Positions 5,178 to 11,189 of a stretch of 11,189 bases of DNA are shown here, one piece after another. The position numbers and the translations under genes were made by a program. Each line of letters begins with the position of its first letter. The first letter of the stretch is position 1. The DNA is from Candidatus Uhrbacteria bacterium. Lineage in GTDB: Bacteria; Patescibacteria; ABY1; SG8-24; GWF2-40-263. Where the stretch lies: assembly GCA_016205975.1 (NCBI GenBank), contig JACQSK010000023.1, positions 1 through 11,189 on the forward strand. The letters are read 5' to 3'. Below the pieces are notes generated by a model. It made no database searches, was not told where the DNA came from, and was given only the letters and a program-made list of their open reading frames with translations.

Positions 5178-5852
5178 ATGCCAACCCTCTTCATTATCGC
5201 AACGCCCATCGGAAACCTGAGCGACGTGAGCGAACGCGCGAAAACGACGCTCGCCTCGGTTGATGCCGTGCTGTGCGAGGACACGCGCGTGACCGCGAAA
5301 CTTTTGAGTGCGTTTGCTATTTCCGTTCCCACGATCTCGTATCACCAACACTCGGGTGAGGCCAAGACGAGCAAGATTGTCGATCTTCTGGAGGGAGGAA
5401 AAAACTTGGCCCTCGTGACGGACGCGGGGACGCCGGGGATTTCCGATCCGGGCGGCCGTCTCATCGAAGAGCTCGTCCGTCACTTCGGCGAGCGGCTTAC
5501 CGTCACGCCGATTCCTGGGCCCTGCGCGCTCGCCACTGCCCTCTCCGTGGCCGGCGTTCCAGCTGACGAGTTTCTTTTCCTCGGTTTCCCGCCACACAAG
5601 AAAGGCCGCCAGTCCTTCTTCGAGCGCATCCGCCTCACGCCCTGCACGGTTGTCTTCTACGAGAGCACGCATCGCATCTTGAAAACGCTCGGCGAGCTCA
5701 CGAGCCGAATGCCGGAGCGGCCTCTCGTCGTGTGTCGCGAGCTCACGAAATTGTATGAAACGATCTATCGCGGATCAGCCGCGCAGGTGACAGAACAGCT
5801 CAACTCGACTAGTATCAAAGGTGAGTTTGTCATCGTTGTCGCTCCTCTATGA
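5178..5852 (+). CDS. rsmI: 16S rRNA (cytidine-1402-2'-O)-methyltransferase
   Basis: RsmI uses S-adenosylmethionine to methylate the 2'-O of C1402 in the 16S rRNA decoding centre. The tetrapyrrole-methylase fold is clear: IIATPIGNLSD at residues 6-16, CEDTRVTAKLL (33-43), LVTDAGTPGISDPG (79-92), IPGPCALATALSVAG (112-126), FLGFPPHKKGRQ (134-145) and FYESTHRI (160-167). At 224 residues it is shorter than the E. coli enzyme (286) and stops right after the catalytic domain, so the C-terminal domain of longer forms is absent. The start is the ATG at 5178, one base after the DUF3179 stop and directly before the first strand of the fold. An open frame continues upstream but lies inside the DUF3179 gene. 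There is no Shine-Dalgarno sequence. Its stop overlaps the metG ATG as ATGA. Confidence 0.95.
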   Translation: MPTLFIIATPIGNLSDVSERAKTTLASVDAVLCEDTRVTAKLLSAFAISVPTISYHQHSGEAKTSKIVDLLEGGKNLALVTDAGTPGISDPGGRLIEELVRHFGERLTVTPIPGPCALATALSVAGVPADEFLFLGFPPHKKGRQSFFERIRLTPCTVVFYESTHRILKTLGELTSRMPERPLVVCRELTKLYETIYRGSAAQVTEQLNSTSIKGEFVIVVAPL

Positions 5853-7282
5853 ATCGCACCTACCTCACCACCACGCTCCCGTACGTCAATGCCAAGCCGC
5901 ACATCGGCTTTGCGCTGGAGATCATCCAGGCGGATATGCTCGCAAGGTTCGCGCGCGGGCGCGGCGCGGAAGTTATTTTTAACACGGGTACGGACGAGCA
6001 CGGACAGAAAATCTACGAGCGCGCCGTGGCTGAGGGGAAAGACCCGCAGGCGTACGTGGATGAGTATGCGGCCAAGTTCGATGCCCTCAAGACCTCGCTC
6101 AACTTGACCTACACGCATTTCATCCGCACGAGTGATCCGGATCATAAAAAAGCCGCGCAGGCATTTTGGGCGCGCTGTGAGAAGCAGGGCGACATTTACA
6201 AGAGCCGCTACCAGGTGAAGTACTGCGTGGGTTGTGAGCTGGAGAAAACCGAGTCGGAGCTCTCACAAGGTCGCTGCCCCGTGCACCCCAACCTCGAACT
6301 TGAGCTGCGCGACGAGGAAAATTATTTTTTCCGTTGGTCCAAGTATCAGGAGCGACTGCTCGCGCTCTACGCCGCGCGGCCGGATTTCGTCATGCCCGCG
6401 CATCGATTGACCGAGATCCGGACGTTCGTCGAGGCCGGGCTCAACGACTTCAGCATCTCGCGCCTCAAGGAAAAAATGCCCTGGGGCGTGCCCGTACCCA
6501 ACGATCCCGACCACGTCATGTACGTCTGGTTCGATGCGCTCGTAAATTATATTTCCACGCTCGGCTGGCCGAAGGAGGATGGGGAGTTTGTGTTTTGGCC
6601 CGGCGTGCAGGTCGCGGGCAAGGATAATTTGCGCCAGCAGTCCGCCATGTGGCAAGCCATGCTGATGTCCGCGGGCGTTGCGCCGTCCAAACAGATTTTC
6701 ATCCACGGCTTCATCACCGCGGACGGACAGAAGATGAGCAAGAGTCTCGGGAACGTCGTGGATCCGTTTGACCTCGTCGCCGAGTACGGCACGGATGCGC
6801 TGCGCTACTATCTCTTGCGCGAGATCCCTTCCCACGAGGATGGCGACTTTTCCCGCGCGCGCATGGAGGAACGTTACAGCGAGCTAGCGAACCAGTTGGG
6901 CAACCTCGTGAGCCGCGTGGCCGCCATGGCGCAGAAATATTTTGACGGGAAGCTTGATCCGGTGGCGCTTGACTGGACCGCGCGCGAGGAGGCGCTCGCG
7001 AGTGCGATCGCACAGTATGATTTCAAAGCGTATCTCGATTCGGTGTTTGCTGTGGTGGCAGAGGGGAACGACCTCGTGGATAAAACATCGCCGTTCAAGC
7101 TCGTGAAGGAAGACGCCCCCGCGGCCAAGGCGGTGCTCTCACAGCTCTCCGAGATGATCTGTTTCATCGGCCGCGCGCTCGCGCCGGCGCTTCCCCAGAC
7201 CAGCGAGGAGATTCTTCGTCGTTATGGTTCTGTCATCTTGGTTGGCGAGTCCCTCTTTCCTCGTCGGGATGAACGGACCTGA
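5849..7282 (+). CDS. metG: Methionyl-tRNA synthetase
   Basis: This enzyme charges tRNA-Met for initiation and elongation. It is a class I synthetase of the short type, 477 residues. The HIGH-type motif appears as HIGF (18-21) after PYVNAKP, and KMSKS is at 295-299. A zinc knuckle is formed by C126 and C129 (YCVGC) with C143 and H146 (CPVH), as in the Thermus-type enzymes. YVWFDALVNY (225-234) is the conserved catalytic-domain segment, and the anticodon-binding helical domain fills the remainder (from about 340). The C-terminal tRNA-binding domain of many bacterial MetG proteins is absent. The segment after GKDNLR reads QQSAMWQ where many homologues have FH. I recall this variant from CPR sequences, but could not check it. 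Translation is coupled to rsmI through ATGA. The TGA stop is followed by 66 nt before cvpA. Confidence 0.97.
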   Translation: MNRTYLTTTLPYVNAKPHIGFALEIIQADMLARFARGRGAEVIFNTGTDEHGQKIYERAVAEGKDPQAYVDEYAAKFDALKTSLNLTYTHFIRTSDPDHKKAAQAFWARCEKQGDIYKSRYQVKYCVGCELEKTESELSQGRCPVHPNLELELRDEENYFFRWSKYQERLLALYAARPDFVMPAHRLTEIRTFVEAGLNDFSISRLKEKMPWGVPVPNDPDHVMYVWFDALVNYISTLGWPKEDGEFVFWPGVQVAGKDNLRQQSAMWQAMLMSAGVAPSKQIFIHGFITADGQKMSKSLGNVVDPFDLVAEYGTDALRYYLLREIPSHEDGDFSRARMEERYSELANQLGNLVSRVAAMAQKYFDGKLDPVALDWTAREEALASAIAQYDFKAYLDSVFAVVAEGNDLVDKTSPFKLVKEDAPAAKAVLSQLSEMICFIGRALAPALPQTSEEILRRYGSVILVGESLFPRRDERT

Positions 7283-7328
7283 AGGCCCTTTGAATTTCTT
7301 TAGACTTCCTCCTTCTCCTCAATTCAAA

Positions 7329-7342
7329 GCCCCTTGAGGGGC
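7329..7342 (+). promoter_or_regulatory. Small hairpin that holds the cvpA ribosome-binding site
   Basis: GCCCC (7329-7333) pairs with GGGGC (7338-7342) around TTGA. The Shine-Dalgarno sequence GAGGGG (7336-7341) lies mostly in the 3' arm, 7 nt before the cvpA ATG at 7349. In this form it would be partly masked, which could restrain translation when ribosomes are not nearby. Just upstream, CTTTGAATT (7288-7296) and AATTCAAAG (7321-7329) form a 9-bp inverted repeat. Any effect on expression is inference. Confidence 0.35.
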
Positions 7343-7348
7343 GTCCGT

Positions 7349-7849
7349 ATGGGCTTCATCGATATCGTCCTTCTCGTGATCGTCGGTGCGTTCGTCTTCT
7401 TCGGTTTGTTTTTCGGACTCGTGCACACGATCGGTTCACTTCTGGGGACGATCCTCGGCATCGCGGTCGCCAGCCACTTTGTCGAGCCGACGTTCAACGC
7501 GTTTGGATTTTTGCTCGGCGGCGGGAGCGCGGCGCGGATTATCCTGTTCATCATTCTGTTCCTGGTTGTGTCGCGGCTCATGGGCGTGCTTCTCTGGTTC
7601 GTAGAAAAGATTTTCGGTTTCTTTTCCATCATCCCGTTTGCGGGACTCATCAACCGGCTCTTGGGTGCCGCGCTGGGACTCATCGAGGGTATCGTCGTGG
7701 TAGGCGTTGTGATTTTTTATGCGATGCAGGTGCTGCCTGAAGACACGTTGCTTGTGGCTCTTGAGTCCTCCGTCGTCGCCGACTTCCTGCTGGCGACCGT
7801 CAGCGCGCTGCAGATTTTATTTCCTGAGACGCTCAGAACCGTCGCATGA
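7349..7849 (+). CDS. CvpA family membrane protein
   Basis: The product has 166 residues. Four hydrophobic helices at about 4-26, 27-44, 62-86 and 104-127 match the CvpA family. MGFIDIVLLVIVGAFVFFGL is a typical family start, and NRLLGAALGLIEG at 102-114 is the best conserved part of the family. E. coli CvpA is linked to colicin V production and biofilm or envelope phenotypes, but the molecular function is not settled. I chose the ATG at 7349 because GAGGGG lies 7 nt before it. A TTG five codons upstream is possible but falls inside the Shine-Dalgarno hairpin. Its TGA overlaps the tatD ATG (ATGA), so the two are coupled. It may be transcribed from metG or from a weak promoter with TAGACT at 7301-7306. 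Confidence 0.88.
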   Translation: MGFIDIVLLVIVGAFVFFGLFFGLVHTIGSLLGTILGIAVASHFVEPTFNAFGFLLGGGSAARIILFIILFLVVSRLMGVLLWFVEKIFGFFSIIPFAGLINRLLGAALGLIEGIVVVGVVIFYAMQVLPEDTLLVALESSVVADFLLATVSALQILFPETLRTVA

Positions 7850-8691
7850 CTTTCATCGATTCCCATTGCCATGTCCACTTCCGCGCATACGACGCGGACA
7901 TGGACGAGGTCATCAAGCGCACCCTCGCGGCAGGCGTTTTTCTGATCACCGTGGGAACGCAAAAGGACACCTCGCGGCACGGACTGGAAGTCGCGGCGCG
8001 CTATGAGGGGATGTGGGCGACCGTGGGGCTTCATCCTAACCACCTGACGAAGCAGGAGTTTTTGGACGAGGCGGAACTGGAGCCCGTGAAGACGCGCGAG
8101 GAGACGTTTGACATGGAGGTGTATCGCGAGCTCGCGCGTCATCCCAAGTGCGTGGCCATCGGAGAAACAGGACTTGACTATTATCGGATTCCGGAGAGCG
8201 CGGACGTCGCTCAGGTGAAAGAGAAGCAGCGCGCGACCGTGCGGGCGCATTTCGATCTCGCGAGCGAGGCGAACCTGCCTGTCTCGATCCACTGCCGTGA
8301 CGCCTACGGGGAGCAAGCATCCCTGATCGCCGAGTACGTCCAGGCAGGGAAGCTCGCGCGCCGCGGCGTGATTCACTGCTTCACCGGCACGGCAGAGGAA
8401 GCGCGCGCGTTTATCGAATTAGGTTTTCTGATTTCGTTCAGTGGGATCGTCACGTTTTCAAAAAATGTGCAGGCGACTGCGCGGGCCCTGCCGCTTGAGT
8501 CGCTCTTGATCGAAACGGACTCGCCCTACCTCACGCCCGCACCCAACCGCGGCGGACGCAATGAGCCTTGGAGAGTTAAGGATGTCGCGCGTAAATTGGC
8601 TGAGCTCAAAGGCGTAAGCGTGGAGGACGTCGCGCGTGTGACAACTGCGAACGCGCAAAATCTTTTCCGCCTTCCCCCCGAGGGTGTCTAG
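7846..8691 (+). CDS. TatD family metal-dependent hydrolase (DNase)
   Basis: This is a TIM-barrel nuclease of the TatD family. Members act as 3'-5' exonucleases or endonucleases on DNA and have been linked to DNA repair and nucleic-acid turnover. The protein is 281 residues, slightly longer than the usual 255-265. The metal site is complete: H7 and H9 in DSHCHVH, E107 in IGETGLDYY, H149 in SIHCRDA, H177 in IHCFTG, and D225 in ETDSPYLTP. GLHP (61-64) is also conserved. The extra length sits mainly at about residues 65-95 after GLHP, a charged stretch that is usually shorter. It overlaps cvpA by ATGA and has no Shine-Dalgarno sequence. It is the last gene of the rightward unit. The hairpin at 8724-8769 lies downstream, but the strong U-tract is on the opposite strand. 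Confidence 0.95.
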   Translation: MTFIDSHCHVHFRAYDADMDEVIKRTLAAGVFLITVGTQKDTSRHGLEVAARYEGMWATVGLHPNHLTKQEFLDEAELEPVKTREETFDMEVYRELARHPKCVAIGETGLDYYRIPESADVAQVKEKQRATVRAHFDLASEANLPVSIHCRDAYGEQASLIAEYVQAGKLARRGVIHCFTGTAEEARAFIELGFLISFSGIVTFSKNVQATARALPLESLLIETDSPYLTPAPNRGGRNEPWRVKDVARKLAELKGVSVEDVARVTTANAQNLFRLPPEGV

Positions 8692-8714
8692 AGCGTTTAG
8701 TCAGTGTTTGGATC

Positions 8715-8769
8715 AAAAAAAGAGCGTCAGGAGAGTATACCCGTTTCGTTGGGTATGCTCTCCTGGCGC
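8715..8769 (-). terminator. Strong intrinsic terminator of the 548-residue protein gene
   Basis: The arm at 8724-8742 pairs with 8751-8769 over 19 bp, with only two G-U pairs and an 8-nt loop (GTTTCGTT). Read leftward, the stem is followed by TC and seven T (8721-8715). Rightward the tail is only TTTGTCGTT, so the hairpin may also slow or stop tatD transcripts but is optimised for the minus strand. It lies 18 nt past the minus-strand stop codon. Confidence 0.85.
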
Positions 8770-8786
8770 TTTGTCGTTGTCAGGAC

Positions 8787-10433
8787 CTAGGTGGCCGAGG
8801 GCTTCTCCGCTTCCGCGGGCTTGGCCTTCTTGCCGCGGGGCTTGCGCTCGCGCGGCGGGAGCTTGACCTCGGGCGCGGGCTTCTCGCTCGCGACCGCACC
8901 GTTGCCCGTGTCGTCTTGCGACGGCTCGGGCTTTGGCGGCAGCTCCAGACCCTGCGAGCGCGCGAGCTCCATGAGGAGGTCCTTGCGGGCCTCGCGCAGC
9001 GTCCAACAGTTCCAGTCCCAGGTGGGGAGCCCGAGCTCCTGGACCACCGGGGCCTTCATCATCCAGGCTGCGAGCGGACAGTCGCCCTCCTTCTGGAACA
9101 CGGCCTTCTGGAGCGCCTCGGGCGACTTCTCGCCCTGCAGGATCTCGGCGAGCGTGGGCTTGTCGGAGGCCTGACTGCCGCCCATGCCCAGCGCATGGAC
9201 GATGTCCTGGCGCGCCTGCATGACCTGCTCGCGCACGCGATCCCGAAGGAGGCGTGCCATGCCCTGGAGCGTGGTCTGTGCCACCTCGGTCGTCGTGCCG
9301 GGCACGACCCAGCCGTTGCCGATCATGAACATGATCGGCGGGTTCCTGAGTGCGCGCCCGACGAGCGCGCCGCCGGAGCCCGGGTGCACGGTGTAGAGCG
9401 TGGTGCCGAAGAGCGCCAACGCGTCCACCTTGACATCCACCATCTCGAACTCCCGCGTCTCCAGGACCTTGATGTCGCTGGTGCGACCCCAGACCTTGAG
9501 CTCGATGGAGTTCCACATCTCCCGCAGGAGGAAGAACTGGTCCTCGGCCTCGCCCGCCTCGTTGAAGAGGATAGGGCGGCTGTCCTCGTGCAGCTTGGCG
9601 ACCTTGCCCAGAAGCACCTCGACCATCATGTAGGTCGGCTTCTGCGGGTCGACCTGTTCGCCGCGATGGGGCTTGTACACCGGCAGCAGGCCGTTCATGG
9701 ACTTGGGTCCGCGCGGCTGGAGCTGCAGGTACTGGACCGCGCGTCCGATGTTGTTGGGGATGTAGGCTACGGCCTGCCAAGCGTTGCCCGGGTTCTGCGC
9801 GACCATGCGCGCCACCACCGTGTTCCAGCGCTCGACGGTCTCCGAGCGGGCGATCCCCAGGGGGAAAGCGCGCACGTTGCCGTTCTCGATTCCGGTGCGC
9901 GGATCGAAGTCACGGATGAACAGACACGGCATCGGTTCCCCGGCGCTCGGCTGTCCGTCCTCGTCGATCACCACGTACTCGATGCAGCCACCCTGTCCGT
10001 CGGTGATGCGCCCGGGGCGCACGTTCATGGACACGCGTTCGGTCAAGCACTTGGGATTGGGCAAGTCTGCCTTGCCCGAGAGCGCGATCTCGACGTTGGG
10101 GACGAGAGTGCCGAGCTCCTTGCCCTCGCCGTCGACCTTGGGGATACCCCGGTCGTCCAGCTTGGCCTGGTAGATCCATCCCGTGCGCTGCTTCTCGCCC
10201 CCGAAGGAGACGTGCGCGATGTACGGGACGCCCTTGATCTCCTGCCCCGTCTGCTTGTCCACGGCCCAGATCGTGTGATCTTCGATGAACGTCCGTCGCG
10301 CCGCGAAGGACATCCTCTGGCCGCCCTGGACACGCTCGAACAGCATGTTGGCTGCCAGGGCCGTGATGTCCGCGTAGATCGCGGCGAGTGCGGGGACGCG
10401 TTCGGGAAGAACAAGACCGGTTGAAGCCGTCAT
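8787..10433 (-). CDS. Unrecognised 548-residue soluble protein with basic Pro/Lys tail
   Basis: I do not recognise a family. The protein is 548 residues with no signal peptide or membrane segment. About residues 1-495 look globular, with mixed alpha/beta composition and many Trp. Segments such as RVSMNVRPGRITDGQGG and VKVDALALFGTTLYTVHPG look strand-rich, and MARLLRDRVREQVMQARQD is a clear charged helix. Residues about 498-548 are a low-complexity tail rich in Pro, Lys, Arg, Glu and Ala (PRERKPRGKKAKP). Five Cys are scattered and no catalytic motif is evident. The start is supported by AAGGAG (10444-10439) 5 nt before the ATG, a TTGACA promoter, and a strong terminator after the TAG stop, all of which point to high expression. 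Codons end mostly in G or C, more so than in neighbouring genes. A long antisense frame is a shadow of this bias. It is divergent from the repeat-bearing gene. Confidence 0.88.
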   Translation of the reverse strand: MTASTGLVLPERVPALAAIYADITALAANMLFERVQGGQRMSFAARRTFIEDHTIWAVDKQTGQEIKGVPYIAHVSFGGEKQRTGWIYQAKLDDRGIPKVDGEGKELGTLVPNVEIALSGKADLPNPKCLTERVSMNVRPGRITDGQGGCIEYVVIDEDGQPSAGEPMPCLFIRDFDPRTGIENGNVRAFPLGIARSETVERWNTVVARMVAQNPGNAWQAVAYIPNNIGRAVQYLQLQPRGPKSMNGLLPVYKPHRGEQVDPQKPTYMMVEVLLGKVAKLHEDSRPILFNEAGEAEDQFFLLREMWNSIELKVWGRTSDIKVLETREFEMVDVKVDALALFGTTLYTVHPGSGGALVGRALRNPPIMFMIGNGWVVPGTTTEVAQTTLQGMARLLRDRVREQVMQARQDIVHALGMGGSQASDKPTLAEILQGEKSPEALQKAVFQKEGDCPLAAWMMKAPVVQELGLPTWDWNCWTLREARKDLLMELARSQGLELPPKPEPSQDDTGNGAVASEKPAPEVKLPPRERKPRGKKAKPAEAEKPSAT

Positions 10434-10454
10434 TACTTCTCCTTGAGTGAACTT

Positions 10455-10470
10455 CTGGCGGAAATGCCAG
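10455..10470 (-). other. Leader hairpin upstream of the 548-residue protein gene
   Basis: Reading leftward, CTGGC (10470-10466) pairs with GCCAG (10459-10455) around a 6-nt loop, at the very 5' end of the predicted transcript (start about 10470). A 5'-terminal stem of this kind can protect an mRNA from decay. That role is inference. Confidence 0.35.
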
Positions 10471-10476
10471 GGGCGA

Positions 10477-10505
10477 ACACTACCAGTCCTGGAGCTTTAT
10501 GTCAA
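10477..10505 (-). promoter_or_regulatory. Promoter of the 548-residue protein gene
   Basis: Reading leftward, a perfect TTGACA (10505-10500) and TAGTGT (10482-10477) are 17 nt apart. Transcription would begin near 10470, giving a leader of about 37 nt with AAGGAG placed 5 nt before the ATG. This is one of the best promoter matches in the window. Confidence 0.75.
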
Positions 10506-10508
10506 TGA

Positions 10509-10518
10509 TCGCGCGCGA
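10509..10518. promoter_or_regulatory. Perfect palindrome next to the -35 box (possible operator)
   Basis: TCGCGCGCGA is a perfect 10-bp palindrome lying 3 nt upstream of the minus-strand TTGACA, between the two divergent promoters. It could be a protein-binding site. Its alternating CG makes a chance palindrome more likely in GC-rich DNA. Confidence 0.25.
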
Positions 10519-10575
10519 ACGTTGGCGGAGCGTGACAATTTCTTTAGAAAATCCTCTTTTTGGCGTTTGTGGAGT

Positions 10576-10604
10576 TTGACAATCGAGCCAGTTTAGGCTA
10601 CTCT
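10576..10604 (+). promoter_or_regulatory. Promoter of the repeat-bearing gene
   Basis: A perfect TTGACA (10576-10581) is followed after 17 nt by TACTCT (10599-10604). The start would be near 10611, leaving only about 12 nt of leader, which still contains the GGAGG ribosome-binding site (10614-10618). Confidence 0.65.
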
Positions 10605-10622
10605 CCCTCCCCTGGAGGAACA

Positions 10623-11189
10623 ATGGAAAAGCTACAAGGTTGGGAACTTCTGTTCGAGGCTAAGCCCAGGAAGGGTGCCGATTTCGATGCCGCGCTTGCG
10701 GCTATCGGTCGGGATTGGGAGCCAGACGCCGAGACGGACTCGGCGCTCAAGGAGAAGACGCAGGATCGGGCGGGGGATTTTCTCTCGGACCGTGAGGCCT
10801 TCTGCTCGAGGCAAGCGTCCGATCCGCGTGTGCCGTTTTGGAAGCGAATGCCGCTTCCGCCGGATATGGAGCCTGCGGTGTCCAAGGCCGTTCAGGCATC
10901 GCCTGCGGGAGGGCCGCCGGTGTCTGCTCCTCCCGTGTCAGCCACGACGAGCCATTCGCCGCCGGCAAAGAGGTCCACTTCGGCCAACGCCATCGCGGCA
11001 GCCAACAGCGCTGCGGCGCAGGGCCGCAAGCGCTCGCCCAAGGTACCGAGAATCACGATCGCGCAAGAGGACACGAAGAAGGACAATGGAACCGTGGCTG
11101 CAGGACCGACCGCCTCGGCTGCAGGACCGACCGCCTCGGCTGCAGGACCGACCGCCTCGGCTGCAGGACCGACCGCCTCGGCTGCAGGA
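10623..11189 (+). CDS. Low-complexity protein with AAGPTAS repeats, N-terminal part (runs off right edge)
   Basis: The frame opens at the ATG at 10623, 4 nt after a good GGAGG, and stays open for 189 codons to the last base, so the C-terminus is missing. Residues 1 to about 76 are charged and may fold (MEKLQGWELLFEAKPRKG at the start, three Trp in the visible part). About 77-158 is a Pro/Ala/Ser/Lys-rich linker. From residue 159, a 7-residue unit AAGPTAS repeats in perfect tandem. There is no signal peptide or membrane segment in the visible part. The family is not recognised. Its own TTGACA promoter and the divergent 548-residue protein gene suggest joint regulation. The N-terminus does not look secreted, so a surface role is not supported by what can be seen. 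The opposite-strand frames here lack start signals. Confidence 0.75.
   Translation, partial: MEKLQGWELLFEAKPRKGADFDAALAAIGRDWEPDAETDSALKEKTQDRAGDFLSDREAFCSRQASDPRVPFWKRMPLPPDMEPAVSKAVQASPAGGPPVSAPPVSATTSHSPPAKRSTSANAIAAANSAAAQGRKRSPKVPRITIAQEDTKKDNGTVAAGPTASAAGPTASAAGPTASAAGPTASAAG
11097..11189 (+). repeat. 21-bp perfect tandem repeat, four full copies plus 9 nt
   Basis: Units start at 11097, 11118, 11139 and 11160, and a fifth begins at 11181 and is cut by the window edge after 9 nt. All copies are identical at the nucleotide level, and each contains CTGCAG. The unit is 21 bp and encodes AAGPTAS, so gain or loss of units keeps the reading frame. The array is open to the right, so its true length is unknown. 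Confidence 0.95.

Noticed and set aside
5037..5672. A 211-codon minus-strand frame over the DUF3179/rsmI junction
   Set aside because: It crosses two well-supported plus-strand genes and has no start signals.
7278..7306. A possible promoter before cvpA (TAGACT at 7301-7306)
   Set aside because: The -10 box equals that of pepA, but no acceptable -35 box lies 16-18 nt upstream, so I left it out as a feature; read-through from metG is equally likely.
314..7335. A 13-nt sequence, AAGGGGCTTTGAA, at 314-326 and inverted at 7323-7335, near two membrane-protein genes
   Set aside because: About one or two chance pairs of this length are expected in 11 kb on both strands, and no longer similarity surrounds it.
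8916..10424. A 502-codon open frame on the plus strand opposite the 548-residue gene
   Set aside because: It has no ribosome-binding site or promoter of its own, and it mirrors a gene on the minus strand that has a promoter, AAGGAG and a terminator. Long antisense frames are expected opposite GC-rich genes with G/C-ending codons.

Overview
The window reads as a stretch of bacterial chromosome, probably from the Candidate Phyla Radiation (Patescibacteria, Parcubacteria-like, fairly GC-rich). This assignment is inference. It rests on minimal versions of housekeeping enzymes (RsmI of 224 residues, methionyl-tRNA synthetase of 477 residues without a C-terminal tRNA-binding domain), very tight gene packing with ATGA overlaps, and the absence of Shine-Dalgarno (SD) sequences at coupled genes. 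TGA ends several genes (at 1166, 2999, 5852, 7282 and 7849), so the code looks standard (table 11), not the TGA=Gly code of Gracilibacteria.

Left part (1-3241). A minus-strand proline-rich gene runs off the left edge (1-183). A rightward pair of small membrane proteins (374-1166) follows, ending in an intrinsic terminator whose 5' arm also carries the -10 box of the next operon. That operon is pepA (M17 leucyl aminopeptidase), a small thioredoxin-fold (2Fe-2S) ferredoxin, and a glutaredoxin that overlaps it by ATGA.

Middle (3242-8691). Two leftward genes lie convergent to the glutaredoxin: a 2-Cys peroxiredoxin and, downstream of it, an unrecognised single-helix protein with two CxC motifs. 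Divergent from the peroxiredoxin, a rightward operon holds a DUF3179 protein, rsmI and metG. After 66 nt it is followed by cvpA and tatD, which overlap by ATGA.

Right part (8692-11189). This part is different in character. A 548-residue leftward protein that I do not recognise has every mark of a well-expressed gene: a TTGACA-N17-TAGTGT promoter, an AAGGAG ribosome-binding site and a 19-bp hairpin terminator followed by seven U. It is visibly more GC-rich, with mostly G/C-ending codons. Divergent from it, behind another TTGACA promoter, is a low-complexity protein that ends at the window edge inside a perfect 21-bp tandem repeat (AAGPTAS). This divergent pair is the least explained part of the window.

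Functionally, the recognisable genes cover peptide turnover (pepA), thiol/peroxide defence (ferredoxin, glutaredoxin, peroxiredoxin), translation (rsmI, metG) and nucleic-acid processing (tatD). Membrane proteins of unknown role are scattered between them. No rRNA, tRNA, CRISPR array, insertion sequence or phage gene was seen.
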